Assembly (NCBI GenBank): GCA_009777005.1
Contig: WRMT01000134.1
Span: 1 to 8,041 of the forward strand
Source of the DNA: Methanobrevibacter sp.
GTDB taxonomy: Archaea > Methanobacteriota > Methanobacteria > Methanobacteriales > Methanobacteriaceae
Reading direction: 5' to 3'
DNA: 8,041 bases
The position numbers were made by a program, and so were the translations under genes. Positions 1 to 6,427 of the stretch are shown in pieces. The notes under the pieces were generated by a model. It made no database searches. It saw only the letters and a program-made list of their open reading frames with translations, and was not told the DNA's origin. How positions within the stretch are numbered: the first letter of the stretch is position 1; the number at the start of each line of letters is the position of its first letter.

Positions 1-44
1 ATATTATTTTAAACTATAAAAAATATTATTTAAAACTATAAAAA
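1..44. repeat. Two-copy 22-bp tandem repeat
   Basis: Bases 1-22 and 23-44 are direct copies of an A/T-rich unit beginning ATATTATTT and containing AAACTATAAAAA, with one mismatch (position 10 of the unit). The array may continue beyond the left edge of the window. No coding potential is seen. It may simply be slippage in A/T-rich DNA. Confidence 0.6.
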
Positions 45-179
45 ATATCATAAATAATTTAATATTTTTAAAATTAAATAATATAATAATTTTTTTTTAA
101 GATATTTATGAAATATTATAATAATTTCCTTTTTAAAAAAATTTTATAATATTTTTTTATTAAAAATATAAAAAAACTG

Positions 180-266
180 ACTTATATCACACTTCCAGAT
201 TGAAAAATAAATAAAAAAAGGCTAATATATTATTATCTTATCAAAATTTAATTTAAGAGCTATAAA
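180..266 (+). promoter_or_regulatory. Putative promoter and leader of the CbiA-like gene
   Basis: The segment just before the start at 267 is less monotonously A/T than the bases before it. A TATA-like stretch (TAATATATTATT, about 223-234) follows an A-rich run that could act as a BRE. It would place transcription start near 250, giving a very short leader. A second TTATAT lies at about 182-187. No strong Shine-Dalgarno sequence precedes the ATG; AAGAG at about 254-258 is the nearest purine run. The choice between the two boxes is a guess. Confidence 0.3.
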
Positions 267-1883
267 ATGAAAATTGGTTTAGTTTACGTTAAAGGGTCTG
301 TTCCTGGGTTTGAAGATTTTGGAAACCTTCCTACAGATTTAGTGAAATCAAATGGACTTGTTAATGGAGTGAAAGCATCTAAAGAGTTAGATGGAATTAT
401 AATTCCTGGAGGAACTATAGTTGAATCTGAGTCAATTACAGATGATTTAGCTAGTGAGATAAAAAAAATAGCTAATGATGGGAAGTTTGTAATGGGAATA
501 TGTTCTGGTTTTCAAAGTTTAGCTATTCAAACAGATATTGGAAGAAAATCACCATGTCCAATAATAAAAAAAGGACTTGGGCTTCTAAATGTGAAATTTT
601 CACCAATGATAAGTAATGATCAAGTAGAAGCAATAGCTACTGATAAATCCTTTTTAACAAAAAATATTGATAAAACCGAAACAATTACTGGTTTTCACTC
701 CCATACCTATGGCCATATAGAAGGAGAAGCTAGTCCAATATTTTATTCTAATGTAAAACGAGTAAATTACACTGATGTTGAAAAAGGTAAAAATCAAGTA
801 TTAGCTGGAGTTGCAAATGATGATGGAAATGTTGTCGGGTCAATGATTCATGGTTGTCTTGATGAAAATCCTGTACTAGTAGAAAATCTTTTTGATTTTT
901 TAGGAGCTAGTCCAAATGACATTGATAAAACGTTTAAAGCTAATGAAAGACTTAAAAATATTATAAAAACAGAATTAGCTATTGATTCTGGAATTAATCT
1001 TAAAAATAGTAAGTATTGTACAGAATTTAAAAAGTTACTTTTAAACTCAATGAATAAAAAAAATGTTGAAGATAAAAGCAATGAGATTGAAAATAGTGTT
1101 TTCTCAGTAGGTAAAGCTAATAATAATTATAATAATAACAATATTCCACCAATGCTCATGATTGGAAGCACTGGATCTGACTCTGGTAAAACATTTATTA
1201 CAACAGGAATAGCTGGAGCATTGAGAAAAAGAGGATTAAATGTAGGAATTTTAAAAGTCGGGCCAGATATTAGAGACATACAACCATCCCTTTACTTGAC
1301 TAAAGGAAAAATGGAAGATTTTGCTTCTATTAAAATAGGTCATCTTGGTTGGATGGATATTGAAAAAGCATTGAAAAGATTGAAAAATTCAAATTATGAT
1401 TTAGTACTTATTGAAGGAGTAATGAGTGTATTTACAGGTCTTTTAAATGAAAAAATCCCATATTCAGCTAGTGAAATAGCTATTTCTTCAAATATTCCAA
1501 TGTTACTAACAACAGGAGTTAGCAAAGGAGGAATCGAATCAGCAGCTATTGATGTTGTTTCACATGCCAAAAGTTTGAAAAAAATGGGAATAGCTATTAA
1601 TGGAATAGTACTTAACAAAGTCTATGATATGAAGATATTTAACCAAGTAGTAACTTTTATTAAAGATAATACTGGTGTTGATCCAATAGCTATTGCTAAA
1701 ATCAAGATGGATGAAAGAAGTACAACACCAGAAGTTGAGATAAAGCTAGAAGAATTTTCATTAGCTGCACTTGATACTATTGAAAAATATCTTGATTTAG
1801 AAAAAATTATTAATATGGCAGCTATTCCCAAATTTAAAGGATATTTATCATTTGAAGATATAAAAGCTATTTTTAAAAATTAA
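267..1883 (+). CDS. CobB/CobQ-type glutamine amidotransferase-ATPase, permuted domain order (CbiA-like)
   Basis: This is a 538-residue cytosolic protein with two domains. Residues 1-215 are a class I glutamine amidotransferase of the CobB/CobQ type: a PGG oxyanion motif at 47-49, the nucleophile Cys79 in GICSGFQ, and the histidine in SMIHG (His195). Residues 296-525 match the ATP-binding domain of cobyrinic acid a,c-diamide synthase: P-loop GSTGSDSGKT at 300-309, KVGPD at 330-334 (family form FKVGPDYIDP), and EGVMSVFTG at 383-391 (family form EGVMGLYDG). A charged, Asn-rich linker (about 220-295) joins them. Known CbiA, CobB and CfbB enzymes amidate a,c-carboxylates of cobyrinate or Ni-sirohydrochlorin but carry the ATPase first and the amidotransferase last; here the order is reversed. 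The family chemistry predicts ATP- and glutamine-dependent amidation, but the substrate cannot be read from the sequence, so no symbol is given. The ATG at 267 fits the expected start of the amidotransferase fold (MKIGLVYV). No operon partner lies nearby. Confidence 0.85.
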   Translation: MKIGLVYVKGSVPGFEDFGNLPTDLVKSNGLVNGVKASKELDGIIIPGGTIVESESITDDLASEIKKIANDGKFVMGICSGFQSLAIQTDIGRKSPCPIIKKGLGLLNVKFSPMISNDQVEAIATDKSFLTKNIDKTETITGFHSHTYGHIEGEASPIFYSNVKRVNYTDVEKGKNQVLAGVANDDGNVVGSMIHGCLDENPVLVENLFDFLGASPNDIDKTFKANERLKNIIKTELAIDSGINLKNSKYCTEFKKLLLNSMNKKNVEDKSNEIENSVFSVGKANNNYNNNNIPPMLMIGSTGSDSGKTFITTGIAGALRKRGLNVGILKVGPDIRDIQPSLYLTKGKMEDFASIKIGHLGWMDIEKALKRLKNSNYDLVLIEGVMSVFTGLLNEKIPYSASEIAISSNIPMLLTTGVSKGGIESAAIDVVSHAKSLKKMGIAINGIVLNKVYDMKIFNQVVTFIKDNTGVDPIAIAKIKMDERSTTPEVEIKLEEFSLAALDTIEKYLDLEKIINMAAIPKFKGYLSFEDIKAIFKN

Positions 1884-1884
1884 A

Positions 1885-2160
1885 AATTCTATTATTTTTA
1901 TTTATCATCAAATTATTCATTATTAAAATTATTATTTTTAAAGAAGAAATTTTTGCTTTTCTATAATTTCTATTTATCATCAAATTATTCATTATTAAAA
2001 TTATTATTCTTAAAAAAGAAATTTTTGCTTTTCTATAATTTCTATTTATCATCAAACTATTCATTATTAAAATTATTATTCTTAAAAAAGAAATTTTTGC
2101 TTTTCTATAATTTCTATTTATCATCAAATAAATCTTTATTAAAATCATTATTCTTATTGA
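1885..2160. repeat. Tandem array of 72-bp units, about 3.7 copies, open in the frame of the upstream gene
   Basis: Copies of a motif starting TTTATCATCAAA begin at 1901, 1973, 2045 and 2117, exactly 72 bp apart. A partial unit precedes the first, and the fourth decays after about 40 bases. Units 1-3 differ at only three positions. As 72 is 24 codons, the frame is kept. In the + frame shared with the gene ending at 1883, the array is open from 1884 to the TAA at 2172-2174. It would encode a 24-residue repeat containing YLSSNYSLLKLLFLKKKF. The three differences between full units (TTT/TTC, AAG/AAA, AAT/AAC) are all synonymous there. There is no ATG or ribosome site in that frame, only TTG codons inside the repeat. 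It could be a detached C-terminal repeat tail, or a non-coding array that happens to be open. Confidence 0.9.
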
Positions 2161-2174
2161 ACTTTTTATTTTAA

Positions 2175-2599
2175 ATTAAATGATTATTATTACTTATTTT
2201 TAATATTAATATTGTTAATATTCATAAAAATAAAATTAATCAAATTATTATCCTTTAATAAAGTTATTATTTTAAAAAATAGTGTCTTTCACTTAAATGA
2301 AAAAAATTAGCTTAAATTTTTTAATCTCTAATAATAAAATTTTAAAACTTAAGATTAAAAATAAATTTATTAAAAAAATAATTAAAAAATTAAATAAAAA
2401 AATCACATATATTAAAAATTTAAAAAAAATAAAAAAATAATATATAAAAAATATAAAAAAAATAATTAAAAAATCAAGCTGAAAAAATATTTAATAAATG
2501 TAAATTAAGTTTAAACATTAAAAAACATTCAGGGATTATTTATTTTCTTTTAATTTATAAAAATAGCTATTTTTTCAAATATAAAATTATCCTCGATAA
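2175..2599. other. Gene-free A-rich spacer
   Basis: No coding region or RNA gene is visible in these 425 bases. From 2354 to 2474 there is no G and only two C, and A greatly outnumbers T on the + strand. A 10-bp inverted repeat (TTTTTAATCT at 2318-2327, AGATTAAAAA at 2352-2361, 24-base loop) lies near the middle, but at this composition it may be chance. The spacer separates two genes whose 3' ends face each other, so it would be expected to hold termination signals rather than promoters. Confidence 0.6.
2559..2574 (-). terminator. Possible terminator palindrome downstream of the CPBP gene
   Basis: AAAAATAGCTATTTTT is a perfect 16-bp palindrome about 25 bases past the stop codon of the protease gene, and its T-run could help end transcription on the - strand. 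The core, ATAGCTAT, is the octamer that recurs throughout the window, so it may have nothing to do with termination. Confidence 0.3.
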
Positions 2600-3508
2600 T
2601 TAAAGTTTTAATATCTTATCTTTCTTATATAAAACTAAAACGATTAAAAATCCCAACAAAGTTACAGTTGAAAAAATTATACTGACAAATGGATCTGAAC
2701 CTTTAACAGAAAATAAAGTTCCAAAATTATCCATTGATCCTTCTCCACCTACAATTACAAATGCAAAGAAATTATTTGCTAAATGAGCTCCAGTTGACCA
2801 TTCTATTCCATTATCCAATAATGTATAAATACTCCAAATAATCCCTACAATAAATGCAGAATAAACATACAAGGTCATGGATAATATTTCATCTCCATTT
2901 AATAAGTGTGCAAAGCCAAATGCAAGAGAACTAATTGTTATTATAATAATTGGGTTTTTGATTTTTAAGCTCAATCCCTGATTTAAATATCCTCTGAAAA
3001 ATAGCTCTTCAAAAGTTACTTGAATTGGAATAGCTATTAAAAATAAAAGGAACAATGTAGAAAAGTTTCTTAAATCCCAGTTTAATGTGAAATCTTCAGG
3101 ATAAAGTATAAAAGCTATTGTTTCAATAATAATTAAGAATAATGACCAGATTAAAAATCCTTTAAAGAATCTATTCCAGTGAATTCTCTCTATCCAAGTT
3201 CTTGTTCTGCCAAAAACATCATATTTATCTACAGTATTAATCAAAGACCTTATGTTTCTTTTATGTAAAACTTCTAAAAACACTAAAAGGAAAATAGTTG
3301 GAATTGAAAATGAAAAAAAGATACTAATAAAATAAAATATCTTATCAAAATCAGAATCCCCTATTAAAACTAGTTGAAAAGCTAAAAAAATGATTAAATA
3401 AAATAAAGATATGAACTGTGCTACACCAAAACTCATTACAGTGGTTAGAGCATATCTCCAAAAATTATTTTTGCCTTGTTTTGCATTGTCTAAAAATTTA
3501 TTAGTCAT
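2600..3508 (-). CDS. CPBP-family intramembrane metalloprotease
   Basis: This 302-residue polytopic membrane protein is of the CPBP (CAAX protease / bacteriocin-processing, Abi) family. The three family motifs are present in order: EExxxR at 167-172 (EELFFR), FxxxH at 197-201 (FGFAH) and HxxxN at 242-246 (HLANN). In studied members these glutamate, histidine and asparagine residues line the membrane-buried active site. Hydrophobic segments lie near 30-50, 57-80, 115-135, 150-165, 187-200, 212-230 and 275-293. The full length and motifs suggest an active enzyme. Family roles include processing of prenylated proteins, peptide maturation and immunity to bacteriocins; nothing here fixes the substrate. 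The start at 3508 is supported by AGGA about ten bases upstream and a good TATA box at 3550-3562. The gene is divergent from a secreted CAP-domain protein, and a functional link between the two is only conjecture. Confidence 0.9.
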   Translation of the reverse strand: MTNKFLDNAKQGKNNFWRYALTTVMSFGVAQFISLFYLIIFLAFQLVLIGDSDFDKIFYFISIFFSFSIPTIFLLVFLEVLHKRNIRSLINTVDKYDVFGRTRTWIERIHWNRFFKGFLIWSLFLIIIETIAFILYPEDFTLNWDLRNFSTLFLLFLIAIPIQVTFEELFFRGYLNQGLSLKIKNPIIIITISSLAFGFAHLLNGDEILSMTLYVYSAFIVGIIWSIYTLLDNGIEWSTGAHLANNFFAFVIVGGEGSMDNFGTLFSVKGSDPFVSIIFSTVTLLGFLIVLVLYKKDKILKL

Positions 3509-3562
3509 TAGTATAAAATCCTACAAAATCAATATCCTAGAAAATCAATATTATATATATTT
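3509..3562 (-). promoter_or_regulatory. Promoter of the CPBP gene with a 16-bp direct repeat
   Basis: Reading the - strand, a strong TATA-like tract (AAATATATATAATA) lies about 45-55 bases before the ATG, which would place transcription start near 3527-3530. Two copies of a 15-base motif (on + CTACAAAATCAATAT at 3521-3535 and CTAGAAAATCAATAT at 3537-3551, one mismatch) sit exactly 16 bp apart between the TATA box and the start codon. This is where an archaeal repressor would block polymerase. The AGGA closest to the start (complement of about 3519-3522) is the probable ribosome site and lies at the end of one repeat. Confidence 0.5.
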
Positions 3563-3864
3563 TGTAAATAGAATAAATAATTTTTGTATCAAAAAAATTT
3601 ATTAAATTTTAAAAAAAAAGTGATTATCTCAACTTTAATTATTTTCAATGAAAAGAATTTATTAAAAGTGGAGAATATAATATATTTTCAAGAAAAAATT
3701 ATTAAATCATGGGAATATGATTAAAAAGTAATATTTTTATTTTTTAAAAAAAATTGTAAATTATTTATTTCATGATTATTAATTAATAGCTATTTAGTTT
3801 TTTAAAATTAATTTAATAATTTTTTATTATTTTAAATTATTTTTTAATAGATTTTTATAACATT
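3563..3864. other. Central part of the divergent spacer, no gene seen
   Basis: These A/T-rich bases separate the promoters of the CPBP and CAP genes. No open frame of credible composition is seen. One ATAGCTAT palindrome lies at 3786-3793 next to ATTAATTAAT. A few slightly G-richer stretches (about 3640-3720) show no recognisable RNA fold or motif. Confidence 0.5.
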
Positions 3865-3912
3865 GTTACATATTTTTTTGTTTACATTCTCTCTCATTTA
3901 CATAAACTATTT
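3865..3912 (+). promoter_or_regulatory. Three TTACAT boxes at an exact 16-bp spacing before the CAP gene
   Basis: TTACAT starts at 3866, 3882 and 3898; the last two are preceded by T and the first by G. The intervening bases differ, so this is an iterated site rather than a copied unit. The third box runs into the TATA-like CTATTTAATA at 3907-3916, which is about 40 bases before the start codon. The layout resembles an iterated activator or repressor site at the edge of an archaeal promoter. No known regulator is recognised. Confidence 0.45.
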
Positions 3913-3940
3913 AATACTCAAAAATAATAATAAACAAAAT

Positions 3941-3950
3941 AAGGATGATG
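3941..3950 (+). promoter_or_regulatory. Ribosome binding site of the CAP gene
   Basis: The purine-rich AAGGATGATG ends four bases before the ATG at 3955 and is the best Shine-Dalgarno-like sequence in the window. It supports 3955 as the start. The two ATGs inside it (3945, 3948) are out of frame with the gene. Confidence 0.55.
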
Positions 3951-3954
3951 ACTT

Positions 3955-4932
3955 ATGGAAAAAAAAAGAAATAAAAAAATTAAAGAAAAAAATTTAAAAA
4001 CGGCATTAATATTATTAATTCTATTCTGCGTGAGTATAACACCTTTAATACTGGCTGAAGAAGCTAGTGCAGCATCGGTTAGCTATGAATACCAAGTATT
4101 TGAATTGATAAATGAAGAAAGAGGAAAATTTAACCTTGCACCATTGAAAATTGATAAAGAATTATCTAATGCTGCGACAATAAGATGTAGCGAAATAAAA
4201 ACAAGTTTTAGTCACATTAGACCTAATGGTGCTCAATGGTATAGTGTTTCATCCAAAGCAAATAGTGAAAACCTTGCACGAGGATCAACAACCCCACAAG
4301 ATGTTGTTTCAGGTTGGATGGCTTCAAATTCCCATAGACCCAATATTTTAAATCCTAACTTTAAAAGTACAGGTATAGCATATCTTAGTGGAAATCCTAC
4401 ATGTTGGGTACAATTATTTTCTATAGACGAGGCAAGTGATACAATTAGTTCTCCCCCAAATACAAATGGAGGAGGAACCACACCCAATACAAGTGGAAGT
4501 GGAACCACACCCAATACAAGTGGAGGAGGAACCACACCCAATACAAGTGGAGGTGGAACTACATCTAATACTGGTGGAGGAACCACAAATAGTACTAGCG
4601 GAGGAGGAACTTCGACCAATCTAAAAAACAGCACTCCATCATCTGTTAAACCAGCGACCCCCTCATTTTCTTTAGTTAGTGGCAGTAAAAGAATAGCTAT
4701 TAAATGGAAGAAAGTTTCAAAAGCTAATGGATATGAAATTTACAGATCCACAAGTAAAAATGGAAAATATTCTCGCATAAAAACTGTGACAAAAAGAGAT
4801 ACTGTTCAATATATAGATAAAAACCTCAAAAAGAAAAAAAAATACTTCTATAGAATTAGATCATACACTGTAAACAATGGTAAAAAAGTCTTCAGTAATG
4901 CCAGTCCTAAAAAATCAAAAACTACGAAATAA
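3955..4932 (+). CDS. Secreted CAP (SCP/PR-1) domain protein with repeat linker and FnIII-like C-terminus
   Basis: This is a 325-residue exported protein. Residues 1-40 form a signal peptide: a long basic N-region, a hydrophobic core at 16-34, and an ASA-A cleavage site near 39-40. Residues 45-158 are a CAP domain of the bacterial YkwD type, with NEER at 53-56, His87 in FSHIRPNG, ENLARG at 105-110, and GWM..NSHRPNIL at 120-132 with His127. His87 and His127 are the usual metal-site or cleft histidines. Cys78 and Cys150 are the only cysteines of the mature chain and could form a disulfide. Residues 168-220 are a Gly/Thr/Asn/Ser linker of nine-residue repeats (GGTTPNTSG). Residues 233-320 resemble the fibronectin-III-like module common in clostridial surface proteins (IKWKKVS..NGYEIYRSTSKNGKY). 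No sortase signal or C-terminal membrane segment is present; the strongly basic tail may bind the cell surface. The molecular role of CAP proteins in prokaryotes is largely unsettled. The domain pairing suggests acquisition from gut Firmicutes. Confidence 0.88.
   Translation: MEKKRNKKIKEKNLKTALILLILFCVSITPLILAEEASAASVSYEYQVFELINEERGKFNLAPLKIDKELSNAATIRCSEIKTSFSHIRPNGAQWYSVSSKANSENLARGSTTPQDVVSGWMASNSHRPNILNPNFKSTGIAYLSGNPTCWVQLFSIDEASDTISSPPNTNGGGTTPNTSGSGTTPNTSGGGTTPNTSGGGTTSNTGGGTTNSTSGGGTSTNLKNSTPSSVKPATPSFSLVSGSKRIAIKWKKVSKANGYEIYRSTSKNGKYSRIKTVTKRDTVQYIDKNLKKKKKYFYRIRSYTVNNGKKVFSNASPKKSKTTK
4474..4620 (+). repeat. 27-bp in-frame repeats encoding the GGTTPNTSG linker
   Basis: GGAACCACACCCAATACA-type units start at 4474, 4501, 4528 and 4555 with a 27-bp period. 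Decayed copies follow at 4579 (after 24 bases) and 4606. All steps are multiples of three, so the frame is kept. The first three are almost identical, which points to recent duplication by slippage and predicts length variation between strains. Confidence 0.85.
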
Positions 4933-4961
4933 GACACAAAACAGTTTATAAAAATCATTAC

Positions 4962-4973
4962 TTTTTTTTTTTT
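4962..4973 (+). terminator. Poly-T terminator of the CAP gene
   Basis: Twelve consecutive T lie about 30 bases after the stop codon. A T-rich run without a hairpin is the standard intrinsic signal for archaeal RNA polymerase. The 160 bases between here and the insertion element hold only a weak 7-bp inverted repeat (TTCGTTA 5077-5083, TAACGAA 5094-5100) and no gene. Confidence 0.65.
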
Positions 4974-5139
4974 AAATTAATTTTCTCTAATACTTCATAT
5001 TAAGTTTGAAAACTTTTATGGAAAGCAGTAGCTGAATAAATAAATTCTTTAAAAAAATAGCTATAAATTTATCAAGTTCGTTATAGCATGATTTAACGAA
5101 GTTAAAATCTTAGTTTTGTTCCGTTGTTAATATTTATTG

Positions 5140-5330
5140 ACATACTCTCCGACTGATTATTTTGTGAAGTTTCAGTCGGAGATTCTTGCTCTCTAACAAT
5201 TATATTATATTGCTAAGCTACAGTTTCTTGTTTAGATAGAACTAATGTTCCATAGTGACACAAGCTTAAATTCCCATTTTATCCAATGGTACATTCTTTA
5301 TTTATTCTAATAGCTTCGTTTAAAATATTG
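5140..5330 (-). ncRNA. Predicted omega (guide) RNA overlapping the 3' end of tnpB
   Basis: TnpB nucleases are known to use an RNA made from the 3' end of tnpB and the right end of the element. On the - strand this region holds nested complementary segments: CCATT/AATGG across the stop codon (complement of 5274-5289), TAAGCT paired with AGCTTA (complements of 5263-5268 and 5214-5219), a small GAAC/GTTC hairpin between them, and the end hairpin at 5146-5182. The GGGAATTTAAGC following the stop resembles the start of the conserved scaffold seen after many archaeal tnpB genes. The guide would be the flank beyond 5137 (TAAATATTAACAACGG on the - strand). The 5' end is a guess, and folding was done by eye. 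Confidence 0.55.
5146..5182 (-). repeat. Right-end hairpin of the IS element
   Basis: TCTCCGACTGA (5146-5156) pairs perfectly with TCAGTCGGAGA (5172-5182) around a 15-base loop. On the tnpB strand the foot reads GAATCTCC, and TCAA follows five bases after the stem. GAAT and TCAA are the guide and cleavage tetranucleotides described for the right end of IS608. It would be both the TnpA recognition structure and the 3' part of the guide-RNA scaffold. Confidence 0.8.
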
Positions 5331-6427
5331 ATACTTGCATTTATATCTCGGTCATGCTGTGTTCCACATTCAGAACAAGTCCATTTCCTAATAGCTAATG
5401 TTAAATCTTCATATTTCCATCCACAACAGCTGCAAAGTTTGGATGATGGGAAAAATCTATCAACTTGTATGAATATTTTATCATACCATTCACTTTTGTA
5501 TTTTATCATGTCGACTAGTCGAGTCCATGCTATTTGACTAATACTATGACTTAAACGACGATTACGTATCATATTCTTTGGTTGTAGTTTTTCCAAACCA
5601 ATAAGATCAAAGAATTGTACTATTTCTGTGGATAGTTTCTGATACTCATCATTCCTGATATTAAAAACCTTATTATATAGTTTATGAAGTTTAGCCACAT
5701 TCTTTTTCCAGTTTTTAGATCCTTTGATTTTTCTTGATAAGTTCTTATTGTGTTTGGCTATTTGTGATTCTATTTTAGCTAGGCGAGTGATTGGTTTTCT
5801 CTTTTCACCATTACTAAAAGTCACCAAATCAGTTAAACCAATATCAATACCAACACTAAGATTAGTCTTGGGTAGTGGTTCTACTATAACATTTTTACAG
5901 TTTAATACTGCGAACCATCTGCCATTTTCAAATTTAACAGTAGCTGAAAGTATATCTCCTTTGATTATGCGATTATCCTTGTACTTTACAAATCCACATT
6001 TAGGTAATTTTAACTTATTGTTTTCAAATCGTATGCTATTGTTATTATTTTTTAACCGAATACTTTGCACTGGGTTTTTTTTACTCTTGAAACAAGGATA
6101 ATCATTCTGTTTGTTGAAAAATCTTTTAAAACTGTCATTGTAGATGTCGCAGGTTGATTGTAAGCTAGTACTTTCACCATCTCTAAGGAAAGAATATGTT
6201 TTTTTGAAGTAGTTAAGCCAATTATTAGTAGCTGAACGATTAATACTTGGTCTATGATTATGGGGATTGATTCTTGGATTATTAACCACAACATCAAAGA
6301 TTAACTTGTTATTACCAAGTAATTGATTGAATACAAACCTATTGTATCCAAAATTCTCATGTAGTGAGTTTTGAATGGTTTTGTTAGGATATATCCTAAT
6401 CTTAAAAGACTTAACTACTGTTTTCAT
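5279..6427 (-). CDS. tnpB: TnpB, RNA-guided nuclease of an IS605-type element
   Basis: This is a 382-residue OrfB/TnpB protein of normal length with no frameshift. The N-terminus has the family opening (KSFKIRIYPN, 6-15). The RuvC-like catalytic residues are all in place: Asp195 in GIDIG, Glu279 in IGLEKL and Asp361 in DRDINAS. A zinc finger is formed by Cys332/Cys335 (CSCC) and Cys351/Cys354 (CSEC). The family segments KGSKNW (235-240), KLSTEIV (264-270) and FFPSSKLCS (325-333) are well kept. Characterised TnpB proteins are RNA-guided DNA endonucleases that cut next to a short element-specific motif and help the element persist. With intact residues it is probably active. It is richer in G+C than the surrounding spacers, as expected for a mobile gene. 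The ATG at 6427 fits the family start; no clear ribosome site precedes it. Confidence 0.95.
   Translation of the reverse strand: MKTVVKSFKIRIYPNKTIQNSLHENFGYNRFVFNQLLGNNKLIFDVVVNNPRINPHNHRPSINRSATNNWLNYFKKTYSFLRDGESTSLQSTCDIYNDSFKRFFNKQNDYPCFKSKKNPVQSIRLKNNNNSIRFENNKLKLPKCGFVKYKDNRIIKGDILSATVKFENGRWFAVLNCKNVIVEPLPKTNLSVGIDIGLTDLVTFSNGEKRKPITRLAKIESQIAKHNKNLSRKIKGSKNWKKNVAKLHKLYNKVFNIRNDEYQKLSTEIVQFFDLIGLEKLQPKNMIRNRRLSHSISQIAWTRLVDMIKYKSEWYDKIFIQVDRFFPSSKLCSCCGWKYEDLTLAIRKWTCSECGTQHDRDINASINILNEAIRINKECTIG

Noticed and set aside
848..1081. Small - strand open frame inside the CbiA-like gene
   Set aside because: It is antisense to an intact conserved gene, with no start context.
1873..2148. 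Open frame of 91 codons on the - strand through the 72-bp array
   Set aside because: It is open only because the unit has no stop in that frame and its length is a multiple of three. Differences between units change residues, and there is no convincing ribosome site.
1885..2160. CRISPR-like array
   Set aside because: The whole 72-bp unit repeats, with no variable spacers between conserved repeats.
2318..2361. 10-bp inverted repeat as an RNA hairpin or terminator
   Set aside because: The stem is almost all A-T with a 24-base loop and no following T-run on either strand; weak at this composition.
4233..4634. 133-codon open frame antisense to the CAP gene, rich in Pro and Val
   Set aside because: It mirrors the Gly/Thr repeat linker and CAP-domain codons of the + strand gene, which has a signal peptide, domain motifs and a ribosome site.
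5077..5100. TTCGTTA/TAACGAA inverted repeat as a terminator or IS end
   Set aside because: Only seven pairs with no T-run, and it lies outside the TCAA end. It may be chance.
5724..6101. 125-codon open frame antisense to tnpB
   Set aside because: It is covered by the well-conserved TnpB coding sequence and resembles no family.
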